A stretch of 64,000 bases of DNA. It comes from Thalassotalea_H sp040779345 (GTDB lineage: Bacteria; Pseudomonadota; Gammaproteobacteria; Enterobacterales; Alteromonadaceae). Position 1 is the first letter of the stretch. The number at the start of each line of letters is the position of its first letter. Location: positions 1 to 64,000 of the forward strand of contig JBFONU010000007.1 of the NCBI GenBank assembly GCA_040779345.1, written 5' to 3'. The notes beneath the pieces were generated by a model. That model was not told the DNA's origin. It searched no databases and saw only the letters and a list, made by a program, of their open reading frames with translations. Positions 7,987 through 16,131 of this stretch are shown one piece after another. A program made the position numbers and the translations under genes.

Positions 7987-9270
7987 ATGAAGATCAGCCT
8001 AAGTCAACGGATCACAATATTTACCATGAGTTGCTGTTTACTTTTTATTTTCCAAGTGAGCAGTATTATTTGGTCATCGAAAACAATAGAGCTTGCCTAT
8101 GACCGAGCAAACTATGCCCAAAAAGTAAAAAACCATACTAATAACTTAAAGCAATTAGTGCTCACCGACAATATCTACGCTAATAACTTTAATGCAGACA
8201 ATTGGTTAATATCACAAAAAAAATTCAGTATATTACTCAATAAAGTGCCTCATTTAACGGCACAACAACAAACGATTCAAAATAGTATTACCAGCCAAAA
8301 TACTAGTGTCAAACAGCTTTTTAGTACGATAAATAAGAACCAACTACAAAAAGGCAATGACGCCATCAGAAAACATCTTAGAACGAGATTAATAACTCAG
8401 TTAGAAACCATTCGTTCGGATGCTTTAGAACTTGAAACGATTGTCGAATTTGAAATATATAACACTATAAAACAAGAAGTTATTTATGTTGTAATGGTAT
8501 TTTTAATCTGCATTATTGCCCTACTCACGGGGGCATTTAATTTGATAAAAATTTTTAATTCTTCATTAGCTGAAGTCACCAATGCGTTTAAAAAGAACCA
8601 TAGTGGTCATTTTCAAAAAATTAAACTTTCTCACCCAACAGAAGAATTCGAGAGTATTGTTAAAAGTTTCAATGCGATGAACCATAAATTAAGTGAATCG
8701 ACAGTTTCTTTAGCGGTAATGCATAAAGTAGTCGAAGAGCGCACTAAAGTGTTAGAGCAACTATCTAACACCGATCCACTGACAAAAGTAGCCAACCGTC
8801 GAGCATTATTTGAACGAGGAAGCCAAGAATTCTCACGCGTATTAAGATCTCAAAATAACCTAACGTTAATGTTACTTGATTGCGATTTATTTAAAGAGAT
8901 TAATGATCAATATGGTCATTTATTTGGTGATGAGCTGTTAATACATGTTTGTGATGTTTGCCGTGAAGAAATTAGAGATATTGACTTTTTAGCGCGTTAT
9001 GGTGGAGAAGAGTTTATTATTATTTTACCAAATTGTGATATCACTGGCGGCATTGAAACGGCGAAACGTATTCAGCATTCACTCGCTGAGCATGGCATTT
9101 CAAAAGATAACCAAAAAATTGAAATGACGGTGAGTATCGGTATTTCGATGTTTAATAAGCAACATAAAAATTTTGAACAATTGATCAATGATGCCGATCA
9201 GGCGATGTATCAAGCTAAACAAAATGGCCGTAATAGAATAGAAGTCTCTCAAAATATAAAACTGCACTAA
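7987..9270 (+). CDS. Membrane diguanylate cyclase (HAMP-GGDEF)
   Basis: A 427-residue protein. TM helix 1 is at about 11-29, a periplasmic and mostly helical sensor spans 30-165, and TM helix 2 is at 166-187. A HAMP-like and coiled-coil linker (188-255) leads to a GGDEF domain (258-420). The active site is GGEEF (339-343), consistent with an active c-di-GMP synthase. An RxxD inhibitory I-site (RDID, 330-333) lies five residues upstream. The gene follows the binding-protein gene by 14 nt and should be cotranscribed. I infer that the liganded binding protein signals through the periplasmic domain. The sensor region matches no family I can name. Confidence 0.88.
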   Translation: MKISLSQRITIFTMSCCLLFIFQVSSIIWSSKTIELAYDRANYAQKVKNHTNNLKQLVLTDNIYANNFNADNWLISQKKFSILLNKVPHLTAQQQTIQNSITSQNTSVKQLFSTINKNQLQKGNDAIRKHLRTRLITQLETIRSDALELETIVEFEIYNTIKQEVIYVVMVFLICIIALLTGAFNLIKIFNSSLAEVTNAFKKNHSGHFQKIKLSHPTEEFESIVKSFNAMNHKLSESTVSLAVMHKVVEERTKVLEQLSNTDPLTKVANRRALFERGSQEFSRVLRSQNNLTLMLLDCDLFKEINDQYGHLFGDELLIHVCDVCREEIRDIDFLARYGGEEFIIILPNCDITGGIETAKRIQHSLAEHGISKDNQKIEMTVSIGISMFNKQHKNFEQLINDADQAMYQAKQNGRNRIEVSQNIKLH

Positions 9271-9630
9271 CACCTCAAACTAGCCATGCACTATTTTCAA
9301 GATAACTCACTGATTAATTTTAAATTATTTACATAGGGATTTATTAACACCAGGAATTATTTATATCAGGAATTATTTACATCAGAAATATTAAGTATTG
9401 AGTTCTTCTCCTTTTTGACACTTTACTCAATTTTTTAATAATTCATAATGGGGTGTTAACACGAGTGATATATGACTTTTAAAAAATAAATACCTCAGTC
9501 GCCCCTTACAAAAGTGAGCCAATGACAGTAATAATATTTGCCATATTTTATTAAACCTTACAGAAAAGTATCTTTTAAGAATGTATGTCGGCTGTTTAAG
9601 TGCTAAAAATTAGAAATTTACGGCGAATAA
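9271..9630. other. Intergenic region with short imperfect tandem repeats
   Basis: This 360-bp AT-rich spacer lies upstream of fdhD. It holds a 16-bp repeat starting CAGGAATTATTTA at 9351-9366 and 9367-9382, with a decayed third unit from 9383. I see no gene, no clear terminator for the GGDEF gene and no convincing promoter. Confidence 0.6.
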
Positions 9631-10635
9631 ATGATACATTTACTCAGTCAACTTAAGCGCAGGCTCAAAGAATTTAGTTTGAATACAAAAAATAATCATC
9701 GTGAAACATCGACTCAACAAATAAATAAAATTACTTATGTAAAGGGTATTCGATGCACACGTTTCGACTTAGTTATTGCAGAGCAACCTTTGCAGATCCG
9801 CCTTTATTATTACCTTCCTTCAACGAATAATTCAAATAACCCAAATAGCCCACATAACGCCGTATTAGAGTCACGGGTATTTTCAATCACTATGAGAACC
9901 CCTGGCCATGATAAACAGCTAATTATCGGATTATTATTGAGCGAAGGGGTGATCAAAAATATTAAGGATATTGACGAAATATCGATAGAGCATAATGTCC
10001 ACTCAGCCAATCAACAAAGCGATGATAAAAAAAAGCATTCCTCATTAACGCAACAGGATAATTTGTGGGAAGTAAAACTAAACAAAAACATCACCGTAAA
10101 TATTGACACCATAGACCGCTACCAGCTCACTTATAGCAGTTGTGGATTATGTGGCACAACATCACTAAAATCGTTAGAGTTAAAGAGCCCGCCTTGCTCT
10201 CCTCAAAATAAGGCGTGGTTAGATGCTAATATCTTAGGCAATTGGCCTGATATCATGAGAGAACAGCAAGAATATTTTCATAACACCGGTGGTAGCCATG
10301 GTGCGGCACTATTCGATCAAACAGGTAATTTACTCGATATAAAAGAAGATATTGGTCGCCATAATGCCGTTGATAAACTTATTGGTGAATTGATAATGAA
10401 TAATTCCCCTTCCTCACTAAAAACCTCAGATCAAAACCTCGCGCTAGTCATTAGTAGCCGAGTGAGTTTTGAGATTGTGCAGAAAACCATAATGGCGGGT
10501 ATTGGTGTACTAATTGCCGTTGGCGCAGTATCAAACCTCGCCATATTAGCTGCAAAAAGATTTGATTTAACCTTGATCGGTTTTACAACAAGTAATTCGT
10601 TTAACCTTTACCATGGTGAATGGCGGCTAAAATAA
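9631..10635 (+). CDS. fdhD: FdhD formate dehydrogenase accessory sulfurtransferase
   Basis: A 334-residue protein somewhat longer than E. coli FdhD (277 aa), with extra N-terminal residues and a low-complexity insert around 63-76. FdhD passes sulfur from IscS to the molybdenum cofactor of formate dehydrogenase-type enzymes. Seen here are the reactive CxxC (SSCGLCGTTS, Cys171 and Cys174), TMRTPGHDKQLIIGLLLSEG, and GRHNAVDKLIG with SSRVSFEIVQK. It is 113 nt upstream of a molybdopterin oxidoreductase on the same strand, its likely client. Confidence 0.93.
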   Translation: MIHLLSQLKRRLKEFSLNTKNNHRETSTQQINKITYVKGIRCTRFDLVIAEQPLQIRLYYYLPSTNNSNNPNSPHNAVLESRVFSITMRTPGHDKQLIIGLLLSEGVIKNIKDIDEISIEHNVHSANQQSDDKKKHSSLTQQDNLWEVKLNKNITVNIDTIDRYQLTYSSCGLCGTTSLKSLELKSPPCSPQNKAWLDANILGNWPDIMREQQEYFHNTGGSHGAALFDQTGNLLDIKEDIGRHNAVDKLIGELIMNNSPSSLKTSDQNLALVISSRVSFEIVQKTIMAGIGVLIAVGAVSNLAILAAKRFDLTLIGFTTSNSFNLYHGEWRLK

Positions 10636-10748
10636 GCACAAGAAAAGACTGCTGCGACTTCTGGCCAGTTAAATAGCGCATGCTGTAGACTTGTAATGCG
10701 TACCAGCATTGTCATAATGTTCATGACTGAAAAAATGAGTAAACCATA

Positions 10749-13073
10749 GTGGCCAAAAATAACTTTAATCAGACTCATCTTGAAGAAAAACCTAAAAAAG
10801 CTGGTGGGTTTTCCTCTTTAAAATCAACGTTAAAGCACATAATTCAAAGTCAGCAACCTCAAACTAATATTAAAAGCTTGTTAAAAGCCAATCAAAATAA
10901 AGGATTTGATTGCCCAGGCTGTGCATGGGGCGATGAAAAAGAGGGTTTACTGCAATTTTGTGAAAATGGTGCCAAGGCAATCGCATGGGAGTCGACAAGT
11001 AAAACGGTTGATGAGCGCTTTTTTCAACAGCACTCAGTGTCTCAATTGATGAAGCAAAGTGACTATTGGTTAGAGTATCAAGGTCGGCTAACTCATCCCG
11101 TAAGGTACAATAGCGAAACTGATCATTATCAAGCAATCTCTTGGCAAGAAAGTTTTCAGCTAATAGCAAAACATCTCAACGAGTTATCTACACCTGATCA
11201 AGCTGAATTTTATACTTCAGGGCGAGCCAGTAACGAAGCGTCATTCTTATATCAATTATTTGGGCGAATGTTCGGCACCAATAATTTTCCTGACTGCTCA
11301 AATATGTGTCATGAAGCAAGCGGAGTGGCATTAACAGAAACTATCGGTATAGGTAAAGGCACAGTTATCCTCGATGACTTTGATCACGCTGATGCTATTT
11401 TTGTTTTTGGTCAAAACCCAGGAACAAATCACCCAAGAATGATGAACAGTTTACGAAAAGCCGCAAGAGGGGGATGTAAAATTGTCAGCTTTAATAATCT
11501 AAAAGAAGTCGCACTTGAGCGTTTTGCTAGCCCTCAAGCCCCTCTTGAGTTATTAACAGCCAGTGCCACCAAAATTAGTCATGCCTATTTCACCCCTAAA
11601 CTGGCTGGTGATATGGCCGCAATTCGCGGTATGGTTAAAGTGATTCTAGCAAAAAATGAGAACGCCATTCAACAAGGTAAACCAACATTATTAGCTGATG
11701 ATTTTATTAGCCAGCACAGTGAAAAATTTCAAGAGTATTACTCAATAGTTGAACAAACGTCTTGGGAAAAAATTATTGAACAATCAGGGCTATCTCAAGA
11801 AGAAATAACACAAGCAGCAGAGATTTACTTAAGCTCTGAACGTGTCATTTGTACATGGGCAATGGGAATAACGCAACATAAGCATTCAGTCGATACCATT
11901 CAAGAAATTGTTAATTTACAATTATTAGGTGGAAATATTGGTAGAAAAGGGGCTGGCTTATGCCCTGTTCGTGGTCATTCTAATGTGCAAGGCAATCGAA
12001 CAATGGGAATAAACGAGAAGCCTACTCAAGCCTTTATTGAAAGCATGTCGACACTTGCTAAGCAAACGTTGCCAAAAGAAAAAGGTCATAACGTTTATCA
12101 TGCAATTAATGCTTTTCTTGAAAAGAAAAGCAAAGTATTAATTTGCTTAGGGGGAAACATTGCGGCGGCTGCACCTGATACCCAACAAACTTTTCAAGCG
12201 TTAAGAAATACGGAACTGAATGTCCAAATCAGTACAAAGTTAAATCGTAGCCATTTACTTGTCGGTAAAGATGCGCTTATTCTACCTTGCCTTGGCCGCA
12301 CTGAAATTGACATTCAAACAGCTGGTGAGCAAAAAATTACTGTCGAAGATACCTTCAGCATGGTACATGCCTCACAAGGAAATGTACCTCCTATTTCAAA
12401 TAACATCCGCTCAGAAACAAACATTGTTGCCAACATTGCAAATGAAACATTAAATAACAACACAATAGACTGGTTATCATTAGCTGGGGACTACAGTAAA
12501 ATCAGAGCATTAATTAGTGAAACTATTCCACATTTTTCTGATTTCAATAACAAAATAATGCAAGACGGTGGTTTCTATTTAGGTAATAGTGCCGCAAAGT
12601 TACAATGGAATAACCCGGCTAAAAAAGCATTGTTTTCTGCGAACAAATTACCTGATCATATTCACCCCCTCTTTGTTGAAACAGCGAGCCAGAAAAGTAA
12701 AAACCTGTTCACTTTGCAATCATTAAGATCCCACGATCAATACAACACCACAATTTATGGTATGAATGACCGCTATCGCGGCATAACCAATGAAAGAAAG
12801 GTGTTATTTATTAATAAAAAAGATGCCAAAAAAATGCAGTTATCTGAAGGTGAGCAAGTTGATATTACTTCGGTTTGGCACGACAATGAAACACGCTGTG
12901 TTTCTGGGTTTAAGCTTTGTTTCTATGATATTCCTAAGGGCAACCTAGCCGCTTATTATCCTGAGACTAATCCGTTAGTGCCTTTAGATAGCATTGGTGA
13001 TAAATCTTTCACCCCGACGTCTAAATCAATTGCGGTATATATAGAAAAATCTATCAATCAACGCATAGTTTAA
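10749..13073 (+). CDS. YdeP-type molybdopterin oxidoreductase (FdhF-like alpha subunit)
   Basis: A 774-residue protein of the bis-MGD oxidoreductase family, closest in style to E. coli YdeP (FdhF-like, acid resistance). The N-terminus has CPGCAWGD with Cys55 and Cys58 and FCENGAKA with Cys71, in place of a full four-Cys [4Fe-4S] motif. SNMCHEASG near residue 188 supplies the probable Mo-ligand region, and FGQNPGTNHPRMM fits the MGD site. GGNIGRKGAGLCPVRGHSNVQG and the C-terminal molydopterin-dinucleotide-binding fold are present. The start is GTG. No beta or gamma formate dehydrogenase subunit is nearby, so the substrate is unknown. Confidence 0.88.
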   Translation: MAKNNFNQTHLEEKPKKAGGFSSLKSTLKHIIQSQQPQTNIKSLLKANQNKGFDCPGCAWGDEKEGLLQFCENGAKAIAWESTSKTVDERFFQQHSVSQLMKQSDYWLEYQGRLTHPVRYNSETDHYQAISWQESFQLIAKHLNELSTPDQAEFYTSGRASNEASFLYQLFGRMFGTNNFPDCSNMCHEASGVALTETIGIGKGTVILDDFDHADAIFVFGQNPGTNHPRMMNSLRKAARGGCKIVSFNNLKEVALERFASPQAPLELLTASATKISHAYFTPKLAGDMAAIRGMVKVILAKNENAIQQGKPTLLADDFISQHSEKFQEYYSIVEQTSWEKIIEQSGLSQEEITQAAEIYLSSERVICTWAMGITQHKHSVDTIQEIVNLQLLGGNIGRKGAGLCPVRGHSNVQGNRTMGINEKPTQAFIESMSTLAKQTLPKEKGHNVYHAINAFLEKKSKVLICLGGNIAAAAPDTQQTFQALRNTELNVQISTKLNRSHLLVGKDALILPCLGRTEIDIQTAGEQKITVEDTFSMVHASQGNVPPISNNIRSETNIVANIANETLNNNTIDWLSLAGDYSKIRALISETIPHFSDFNNKIMQDGGFYLGNSAAKLQWNNPAKKALFSANKLPDHIHPLFVETASQKSKNLFTLQSLRSHDQYNTTIYGMNDRYRGITNERKVLFINKKDAKKMQLSEGEQVDITSVWHDNETRCVSGFKLCFYDIPKGNLAAYYPETNPLVPLDSIGDKSFTPTSKSIAVYIEKSINQRIV

Positions 13074-13127
13074 TTAACATAAAAACATAAGTATTTTCAA
13101 TAACAAGAACTAGTATTAAAAAATAAT

Positions 13128-13718
13128 ATGAATATTTCGAATATTAAAAAACGCATTGTACTCACTGGAGGCCCTGGAGGTGGTAAAACCACCGCGCTAG
13201 ATTTGATCAGACGTGAATTTTCAGGGAAAATAGCCTCAGTTCCCGAAGCCGCAACCATGATATTTAGCGGCGGCATAGAACGTTCAATTGATCCTGTGGT
13301 GTTAAAAGCACAACAAACCGCAATTTTTAACTTACAAAAGCATTTGGAAGATATTCAACGTGCCACCCACCCTGAATGTCTTATTCTTTGTGATAGAGGT
13401 AGTTTAGACGGTTTAGCTTATTGGCCAGGAGAGCCACAAGATTTTTTTGACACAATGAAAACCAGTATTGAAGAAGAGTTTGCTCGCTATGACGCCGTTA
13501 TATTTTTTGAAACCGCAGCAAAATCAGGTGAAAGTATAAAAAGCAATAACCCGATACGAAATGAGTCAGAACAAGCCGCAATAGAATTAGATAAAAAACT
13601 GCAAAAAATTTGGTCAAATCACCCTAACTTTAACTTAATATCAAGCTCAGAATCTTTTATTAAAAAAGTCATGTTTGGCATAATGACGATAGAAAATGTT
13701 ATCGGGCAATACAGATAG
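13128..13718 (+). CDS. AAA/NadR-like P-loop ATPase (AAA_28 type)
   Basis: A 196-residue single-domain P-loop protein with Walker A GGPGGGKTT near residues 13-21 and CDRGSLDGLAYWPG near 93-106, resembling the kinase-like AAA_28 family. That family is related to the nicotinamide-riboside kinase domain of NadR. The first acidic motif after VPEAATMIF also fits. The substrate is not known. It follows the oxidoreductase by 54 nt and may share its transcript, though a functional link is speculative. It ends at a bidirectional terminator. Confidence 0.75.
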   Translation: MNISNIKKRIVLTGGPGGGKTTALDLIRREFSGKIASVPEAATMIFSGGIERSIDPVVLKAQQTAIFNLQKHLEDIQRATHPECLILCDRGSLDGLAYWPGEPQDFFDTMKTSIEEEFARYDAVIFFETAAKSGESIKSNNPIRNESEQAAIELDKKLQKIWSNHPNFNLISSSESFIKKVMFGIMTIENVIGQYR

Positions 13719-13745
13719 TGTTATAAATCATTATTTATCACGATC

Positions 13746-13782
13746 AAAAAAGGCGAATATTACAATAATATTCGCCTTTTTC
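13746..13782. terminator. Bidirectional terminator, ATPase gene and DUF3718 gene
   Basis: AGGCGAATATT (13751-13761) pairs perfectly with AATATTCGCCT (13767-13777) around a 5-nt loop. It is flanked by an A-run on the left and a T-run on the right, so it can stop transcription from both convergent genes. Confidence 0.9.
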
Positions 13783-13795
13783 TTAATGTGTGTGT

Positions 13796-14140
13796 TTAGC
13801 TGTTAACGCGTTCTTCTGCAATGGCTGCTAATTTGCTTGAAGAAATTGACGCTAAGTTACCCTCGACCACTTTTTTCGATAACTTACCAATAATCATTGT
13901 CCCTGTTTCAGTAGCATTTCTCTCAGCAGCAAACTCTAATAAGTTTTTACCATTACATGTAACACCATCAAATACATTACGAATTTTTATTTTGTTACTT
14001 TTCAGATAAGAACGTAACTTAGATTTATTATCTACGCTTACATAATCACATAAGCTTTGTGCAATATTTGAAGCAACAGCTTGTGGGGTGAAAGTAGTTG
14101 ATAATGTAACGAAAGTAATAACTGCGATAATAGATTTCAT
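13796..14140 (-). CDS. DUF3718-like secreted small protein
   Basis: A 114-residue protein with a signal peptide (about residues 1-23, ending in QAVA) and a mature domain resembling DUF3718, a family seen in Shewanella, Colwellia and relatives. The pattern is an early Cys (SLCDYV), KLRSYLK, then GVTCNGKNLLEFA with a second Cys, which may form a disulfide. Its function is unknown. The SD AAGG precedes ATG 14140. A c-di-GMP-I riboswitch sits in its 5' leader (14224-14315), so expression is expected to respond to cyclic di-GMP. The family call is from memory of the pattern. Confidence 0.75.
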   Translation of the reverse strand: MKSIIAVITFVTLSTTFTPQAVASNIAQSLCDYVSVDNKSKLRSYLKSNKIKIRNVFDGVTCNGKNLLEFAAERNATETGTMIIGKLSKKVVEGNLASISSSKLAAIAEERVNS

Positions 14141-14223
14141 GTAATAACCTTAACGATAATAAACAAATTCAAAAAAGAAACGTTAGTACCAGTTACACAT
14201 ATCTACCTAAACAAAGATGGTTT

Positions 14224-14315
14224 GCCGAGGTAACACCGCTGCCTTAGACTACTGTCCTTAGACCGGTTGTTTTGCGTAATACCCTTTCAAGTACCTTGCC
14301 GTTTCTAGCTGCGGC
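14224..14315 (-). ncRNA. Cyclic di-GMP-I (GEMM) riboswitch
   Basis: On the minus strand the order of conserved pieces matches the GEMM-I aptamer. These are GGCAAGG, then hairpin TACTT-GAAA-GGGTA with its GNRA tetraloop, then TTACGCAAAAC. Next is a second helix CCGGTCTAAGG ... CTAAGGCAGCGG containing the CTAA tetraloop-receptor segment, and finally GTTACC. GCCG (14312-14315) can pair with CGGC (14224-14227) as P1. It lies 84 nt upstream of the DUF3718 ATG. I could not see a clear expression-platform terminator, so translational control is possible. Confidence 0.85.
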
Positions 14316-14466
14316 GCATTTTACACAAAGATAATAATGAAGCAAGCTAAGTTAGGTTTATATTTGTAACAACTTTGTTTCTGCCGGGCATTTTGACTAT
14401 TTGCTACTGTACTGTCTTCGCTAACCAGCATAAAATAGGAAAATCTAAAATATCTAAGGATTAGTT

Positions 14467-14874
14467 TTGCAAGGTATCCCCTCAATAGAAGTATCATATC
14501 AACCCATTGAATTATGCAAACTGCTCAAAATTGCTAACCTTGTTAGCGGCGGCGGTGAAGCAAAAATAGTGATCAGTGAAGGCTATGTATTGGTTAATGG
14601 AGAAGTTGAATTTCAAAAACGTAAAAAGATTTACCACTCTGATATTATTGAATTTAATGGCGAGACGATCGCAGTACATTGCTTAACACCAGCCGTTGAT
14701 GTAAAAACAATGAAAGCGAATAAAGCCGCAAAAAAAATACAAAATAGTAAGCAAATAAAGACGAAGAGCAAGACAAAAGAAAAAGAAAGAACATCACAAA
14801 CCGCCGAGCATACAGCAGAGAATAAAGGCAAAAATTCACCTATATCAGGTAAGCGTAAACGTATTTCATTTTAA
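14467..14874 (+). CDS. YbcJ-like S4-domain RNA-binding protein with basic tail
   Basis: A 135-residue protein. Residues 1-70 form a YbcJ/YaaA-type S4 fold: LCKLLKIANLVSGGGEAKIVISEGYVLVNG, where the SGGGEAK turn and VNG are characteristic. Residues 78-135 form a long Lys/Arg-rich, low-complexity tail that E. coli YbcJ (70 aa) lacks. S4 domains bind structured RNA, so a ribosome-related role is inferred. The start is TTG at 14467 with AAGGA upstream at the right spacing. Confidence 0.82.
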   Translation: MQGIPSIEVSYQPIELCKLLKIANLVSGGGEAKIVISEGYVLVNGEVEFQKRKKIYHSDIIEFNGETIAVHCLTPAVDVKTMKANKAAKKIQNSKQIKTKSKTKEKERTSQTAEHTAENKGKNSPISGKRKRISF

Positions 14875-15022
14875 TTAACGAGTAGATAACAGCGGTTTAC
14901 TCTTAAGCAGCTCATCTGCATTCACCCGCTTTACCCGCTAAAGTTAACGTCTACGTCTTTATCATTTAATCCTTTATAGACAATAAATTAGAAAATTCGT
15001 TTAGCCATACTATACTGTTTTT

Positions 15023-16009
15023 ATGAAGAGAAAAGTTCGCTTATGCCAGTATGATGACCCTGACGGGATCAAATGTACTGATGAAACCACTCGCAATTCA
15101 CATTTTTGTTATTGGCATGATAAAAGTGTCGATAAATCGGGACCTGACATTAAAGAAAACCTCATTGAGTTTACTCGTTCAGGAGGGATGACTCGAGGTA
15201 TCTGCTTAAAAGGTGTTGATTTATCAAAAATAGATCTCGTGAATCATTACCATAAAGAAGGTTTTGATTTTTCTTATGCCGATTTTTATCGTGCAAACCT
15301 ATCTGGCGCACACCTTTTTAACATCAATCTTAAAAATGCAAGTCTAATGAAAGCTGATTTACGCTATGCCAACCTCAATTGTGCAAATATCGAAGACGCC
15401 AATATATTAGGTGTAAAATGGAAAGGTTGTAAAATTGAAAACCTCATTATGGGGAAAAAAGTTATACAGGAAATAAAAGCCTTAGAATATATTAAAGAAA
15501 AGAGTCATAAAGATGCGCAAGACCACCTAGAGCAGGCTGAAGAAATATACCGCGACTTGAGAAAACATGCTGAGCACGAGGGAATATTCACGATGTCCGG
15601 AGATTTAATTCAGCGTGAGCTTACTATGCGAAGAAGGCAAATGCCGAAATTAAGTTTAAGCCGATTTAATTCAAAAATGGTTGATTTATTTTGTGGTTAC
15701 GGAGAAGCCCCAATTCGTATTGTGGGTATTTCAATGCTGCTAATTTTAATCTGTGCAACCTTATATACTTTCACAGGGCTTAATTATCAAGGCGATATAA
15801 TCTCATACGATTCAAGCAAGTCTATCGGGGATAACTTCTCATTGTTTCTCTCGTGCTTATATTACTCCGTAGTCACTTTCACCACCTTAGGTTATGGTGA
15901 TTTTACTCCCGTAGGCGTTTCAAGAGCCATCGCCGCAATTGAAGCATTTACTGGAAGTTTTACCATCGCCTTATTTGTTGTGGTCTTTGTTAAGAAAATG
16001 ACGAGATAG
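15023..16009 (+). CDS. Pentapeptide-repeat protein fused to a 2-TM potassium channel
   Basis: A 328-residue protein in three parts. Residues 8-32 hold a Cys/His cluster (C8, C18, C29, H32, ending FCYWHD) that may bind metal. Residues about 64-140 are pentapeptide repeats of the A(D/N)LxX type (ANLSGAHLFNINLKNASLMK...ADLRYANL). A helical stretch (150-210) leads to a two-TM ion-channel domain: TM1 about 231-250, pore helix 272-287, selectivity filter TLGYGD (288-293), TM2 302-323. TLGYGD is the K+-channel signature. The gene stands alone; its gating signal is unknown. Confidence 0.88.
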   Translation: MKRKVRLCQYDDPDGIKCTDETTRNSHFCYWHDKSVDKSGPDIKENLIEFTRSGGMTRGICLKGVDLSKIDLVNHYHKEGFDFSYADFYRANLSGAHLFNINLKNASLMKADLRYANLNCANIEDANILGVKWKGCKIENLIMGKKVIQEIKALEYIKEKSHKDAQDHLEQAEEIYRDLRKHAEHEGIFTMSGDLIQRELTMRRRQMPKLSLSRFNSKMVDLFCGYGEAPIRIVGISMLLILICATLYTFTGLNYQGDIISYDSSKSIGDNFSLFLSCLYYSVVTFTTLGYGDFTPVGVSRAIAAIEAFTGSFTIALFVVVFVKKMTR

Positions 16010-16131
16010 TAATAAACATGTAATTTTTCAAAATAATCCCCTGTACGATAGTTTTCTCTTTTTCAACGCTTGTCGCCCTGCTAGAATAAAGGCACTAAAT
16101 TTTCAATAACTCTTTTTCGGAATAGCCTTTC

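Noticed and set aside
14631..14839. Two overlapping minus-strand ORFs inside the S4 protein gene
   Set aside because: They are reverse readings of the Lys-rich tail and show the resulting Phe/Leu/Ser-rich composition.
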